Shown: piece by piece, positions 14,079-15,928 of the stretch | Layout of the letters: every line of letters begins with the position of its first letter | Numbering within the stretch: position 1 is the first letter of the stretch | Origin: an uncultured Peptococcaceae bacterium | GTDB taxonomy: Bacteria > Bacillota > Peptococcia > Peptococcales > Peptococcaceae | DNA: 15,928 bases | Assembly: GCA_958451915.1 (NCBI GenBank) | Contig: CAUDRX010000038.1 | Location: forward strand, 1 to 15,928 | Direction of reading: 5' to 3' | The notes under the pieces: model-generated | What the model saw: only the letters and a program-made list of their open reading frames with translations | Database searches by the model: none | What the model was told of the DNA's origin: nothing | Translations under genes and position numbers: made by a program

Positions 14079-15629
14079 ATGAGCAAAGACAGAGTGATTA
14101 TTTTTGATACAACCTTGCGCGACGGCGAACAATCGCCCGGATGCAGCATGAACTTGCAGGAAAAACTGGCGGTGGCCCGCCAGCTGGAAAAGCTCGGCGT
14201 TGATGTCATCGAAGCGGGTTTCCCGATCTCATCCCCTGGTGACTTTGAATCTGTTCGACAGATCGCCGAGACGATCACTGAATCGACTGTTTGCGGGTTG
14301 GCGCGTTGTTCGAAGAAAGATATTGAAGCATGCGGTGAAGCATTGAAGGATGCAAAGAGATCTCGTATTCATGTGTTCCTCGCGACCAGTCCGATTCATA
14401 TGGAATACAAGCTCAAAATGACACCGGACCAGGTTGTGGAAAAGGCGGTTGAAGGGGTTAAACTCGCCAAGACCTATACGGATGATGTTGAATTTTCCTG
14501 CGAGGATGCTTCGCGCAGCGAGATCCCTTTCCTCTGTCGCATTGTGGAAGCGGTCATCGATGCTGGAGCGACAACGATCAATCTGCCTGATACTGTAGGT
14601 TATGCGGTGCCATGGGAATATGGTGAATTTATCAAAGCTGTCATCGATGGCACACCAAATTCCGATAAGGCTATCTTTAGCGTGCATTGCCATAATGATC
14701 TGGGTCTGGCAGTCGCTAACTCTCTGTCTGCAGTCCATCATGGAGCGCGTCAGATCGAGGTGGCTCTCAATGGCATTGGTGAGCGTGCGGGCAACACCTC
14801 TCTTGAAGAAGTGGTAATGGGGATCGAGACACGTAAAGATGCGCTTCAATGTGAGACGGGCATCAATACCAAAGAGATCTATCGCAGCTGCCGCCTTGTC
14901 AGTCAGACGACCAATATGCCGATCCCTGCCAATAAGGCGATCGTTGGTCGTAATGCGTTCCTGCATGAATCCGGTATCCATCAGGATGGCGTCCTGAAGA
15001 AACGTGAAACATATGAGATCATGAGTCCGGAGACCATTGGCATCACTGCTGATAATCTTGTGCTTGGCAAGCATTCTGGCCGCCATGCTTTCCAGGTACA
15101 TATGGCTGAACTTGGCTTCTATCTTGAAGGTGATGAGCTTCAGGAAGCGTTTGCAGAATTTAAGAAACTCTGCGACCGCAAAAAAGAAGTTCTCGACGAT
15201 GACCTGATCGCGCTCATTGATGCGAAAATGGCTACGGCAGATGATGCGTACGTCTTTGATCATCTCTATGTTTTCACTGGCACAGACCTGACCTCTACGG
15301 CGACTCTTGGTGTGAAGTTTGATAATGAAGTCAAAGAGATCGCTACCCTGTCCGATGGACCAGTTGATGCTGCCTGCAAGGCTGTCGAAGAGATCATCGG
15401 TCCTCAGTACAAAGGCGCTTTCGATATGCAGACTTATCGCATCGAAGCCATTACGGGCGGTACCGATGCGCAGGCAGATGTGAACATCAAAGTCATGTAT
15501 AAGAACAAAACATTCAATGGCCACGGCCTCAGCACCAGTGTCCTGGAAGCTTCGGCGAAGAGCTATCTGAATGCGATCAATAAAGCCCTTCATTGGGAAG
15601 AAATGAATCATCAAAAGGAGAAAAACTAA
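14079..15629 (+). CDS. leuA: 2-isopropylmalate synthase
   Basis: A 516-aa enzyme that condenses acetyl-CoA with 2-ketoisovalerate, the committed step of leucine synthesis. The DRE-TIM barrel begins FDTTLRDGEQSPG (9-21). SVHCHNDLGLAVANS holds metal ligands H203 and H205, and ESGIHQDG (297-304) is the usual signature. The C-terminal part, from about 390, is the LeuA allosteric dimerisation domain, so leucine feedback inhibition is likely in addition to the T-box. Length matches full LeuA and not the shorter homocitrate or citramalate synthases, though citramalate synthase cannot be fully excluded without alignment. An AAGGAAGGG ribosome binding site precedes the ATG at 14079. leuC starts 1 bp after the stop. 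Confidence 0.96.
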   Translation: MSKDRVIIFDTTLRDGEQSPGCSMNLQEKLAVARQLEKLGVDVIEAGFPISSPGDFESVRQIAETITESTVCGLARCSKKDIEACGEALKDAKRSRIHVFLATSPIHMEYKLKMTPDQVVEKAVEGVKLAKTYTDDVEFSCEDASRSEIPFLCRIVEAVIDAGATTINLPDTVGYAVPWEYGEFIKAVIDGTPNSDKAIFSVHCHNDLGLAVANSLSAVHHGARQIEVALNGIGERAGNTSLEEVVMGIETRKDALQCETGINTKEIYRSCRLVSQTTNMPIPANKAIVGRNAFLHESGIHQDGVLKKRETYEIMSPETIGITADNLVLGKHSGRHAFQVHMAELGFYLEGDELQEAFAEFKKLCDRKKEVLDDDLIALIDAKMATADDAYVFDHLYVFTGTDLTSTATLGVKFDNEVKEIATLSDGPVDAACKAVEEIIGPQYKGAFDMQTYRIEAITGGTDAQADVNIKVMYKNKTFNGHGLSTSVLEASAKSYLNAINKALHWEEMNHQKEKN

Positions 15630-15630
15630 C

Positions 15631-15928
15631 ATGGGAATGACAATGACACAAAAGATCATCGCGGCTCACGCAGGTCTTTCGGAAGTTCATGCCGGCCAGC
15701 TGGTCACGGCAAAAGTTGACATGGTGCTCTCGAATGACATTACCGGCCCGGTGGCCATTCGTGAGATGAGAAAAGTAGGGATGGATACTGTATTTGATAA
15801 TACAAAAGTGGCCATGATCCCAGACCATTTCTCGCCGGCAAAAGATATCAAAAGTGCAGAACAGTGTAAAGCGATCCGAGATTTTGCCAAAGAGCATCAG
15901 ATCAAGCATTATTATGAAGTTGGAAAGA
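15631..15928 (+). CDS. leuC: 3-isopropylmalate dehydratase large subunit, N-terminal part
   Basis: The first 99 codons, cut by the right edge. TQKIIAAHAG, VDMVLSNDITGPVAI and VAMIPDHFSPAKD match the start of the aconitase-family LeuC, the [4Fe-4S] subunit that isomerises 2-isopropylmalate with LeuD. The style is the shorter (about 420 aa) LeuC subfamily common in anaerobes and archaea. The cluster cysteines lie beyond the window. AAAGGAG overlaps the end of leuA, 10 nt before the ATG at 15631; ATGs at codons 3 and 5 are possible alternatives. It is co-transcribed with leuA under T-box control. Confidence 0.93.
   Translation, partial: MGMTMTQKIIAAHAGLSEVHAGQLVTAKVDMVLSNDITGPVAIREMRKVGMDTVFDNTKVAMIPDHFSPAKDIKSAEQCKAIRDFAKEHQIKHYYEVGK

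Noticed and set aside
14229..15659. Long open frame on the minus strand opposite leuA
   Set aside because: Antisense to a confident leuA. No family motifs or ribosome binding site. The similar minus-strand frame at 6913-7971 opposite der is rejected for the same reason.
1..15928. Mobile element, CRISPR array or recent gene transfer
   Set aside because: No transposase, integrase, spaced repeats, target-site duplications or abrupt change in base or codon use was seen by eye.

Overview
The window (about 48% G+C by eye) looks like chromosome of an anaerobic, fermentative member of the Bacillota (Firmicutes), of the Clostridia/Negativicutes kind. The reasons are the [FeFe]-hydrogenase genes, strong AGGAGG-type ribosome binding sites, TTG starts, a leucine T-box leader, and the der-plsY-gpsA and scpA-scpB orders. 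I cannot name the genus. Apart from the two window-edge fragments, all genes look intact. I see no tRNA, rRNA, CRISPR array, insertion sequence or phage gene.

Region 1 (1-4937, minus strand) is one compact hydrogenase operon read right to left. The order is a promoter with a dyad bracketing its -10 box; a 485-aa, cysteine-rich [FeFe]-hydrogenase that resembles group B; an M20-type N-carbamoyl-amino-acid/allantoate amidohydrolase; an 80-aa thioredoxin-like [2Fe-2S] ferredoxin; a 562-aa hydrogenase-like protein with an added Fe-S motif, a PAS domain and a C-terminal helix (putative sensory group C type); and the first 47 codons of a SpoIIE/PP2C-type phosphatase, which overlaps the sensor gene by 8 nt. 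A catalytic hydrogenase, an electron carrier, a sensor and a signalling phosphatase in one transcript suggest H2/redox sensing wired to protein dephosphorylation. The amidohydrolase does not obviously fit.

Region 2 (5055-10480, plus strand) is a housekeeping run: zapA (cell division); a glutamate-cysteine-ligase-fold (GCS2/EgtA-like) protein that appears to lack the acidic residues of the catalytic motif; der (ribosome assembly GTPase); plsY and gpsA (phospholipid synthesis); and an orphan YlmA-like ABC ATPase. A hairpin between the GCS2-like gene and der may partly separate the run.

Region 3 (10484-13724, plus strand) has its own extended -10 promoter and carries scpA and scpB (the kleisin and its partner in the SMC chromosome-segregation complex) and glmS (glucosamine-6-phosphate synthase). 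The glmS ribosome binding site overlaps the scpB stop codon, and there is no room for a glmS ribozyme directly before it.

Region 4 (13725-15928, plus strand) starts with a 354-bp gene-free stretch holding a promoter and a T-box leader with a CTC (Leu) specifier, antiterminator and strong terminator. These control leuA and leuC, the first genes of leucine synthesis. leuC runs off the right edge.
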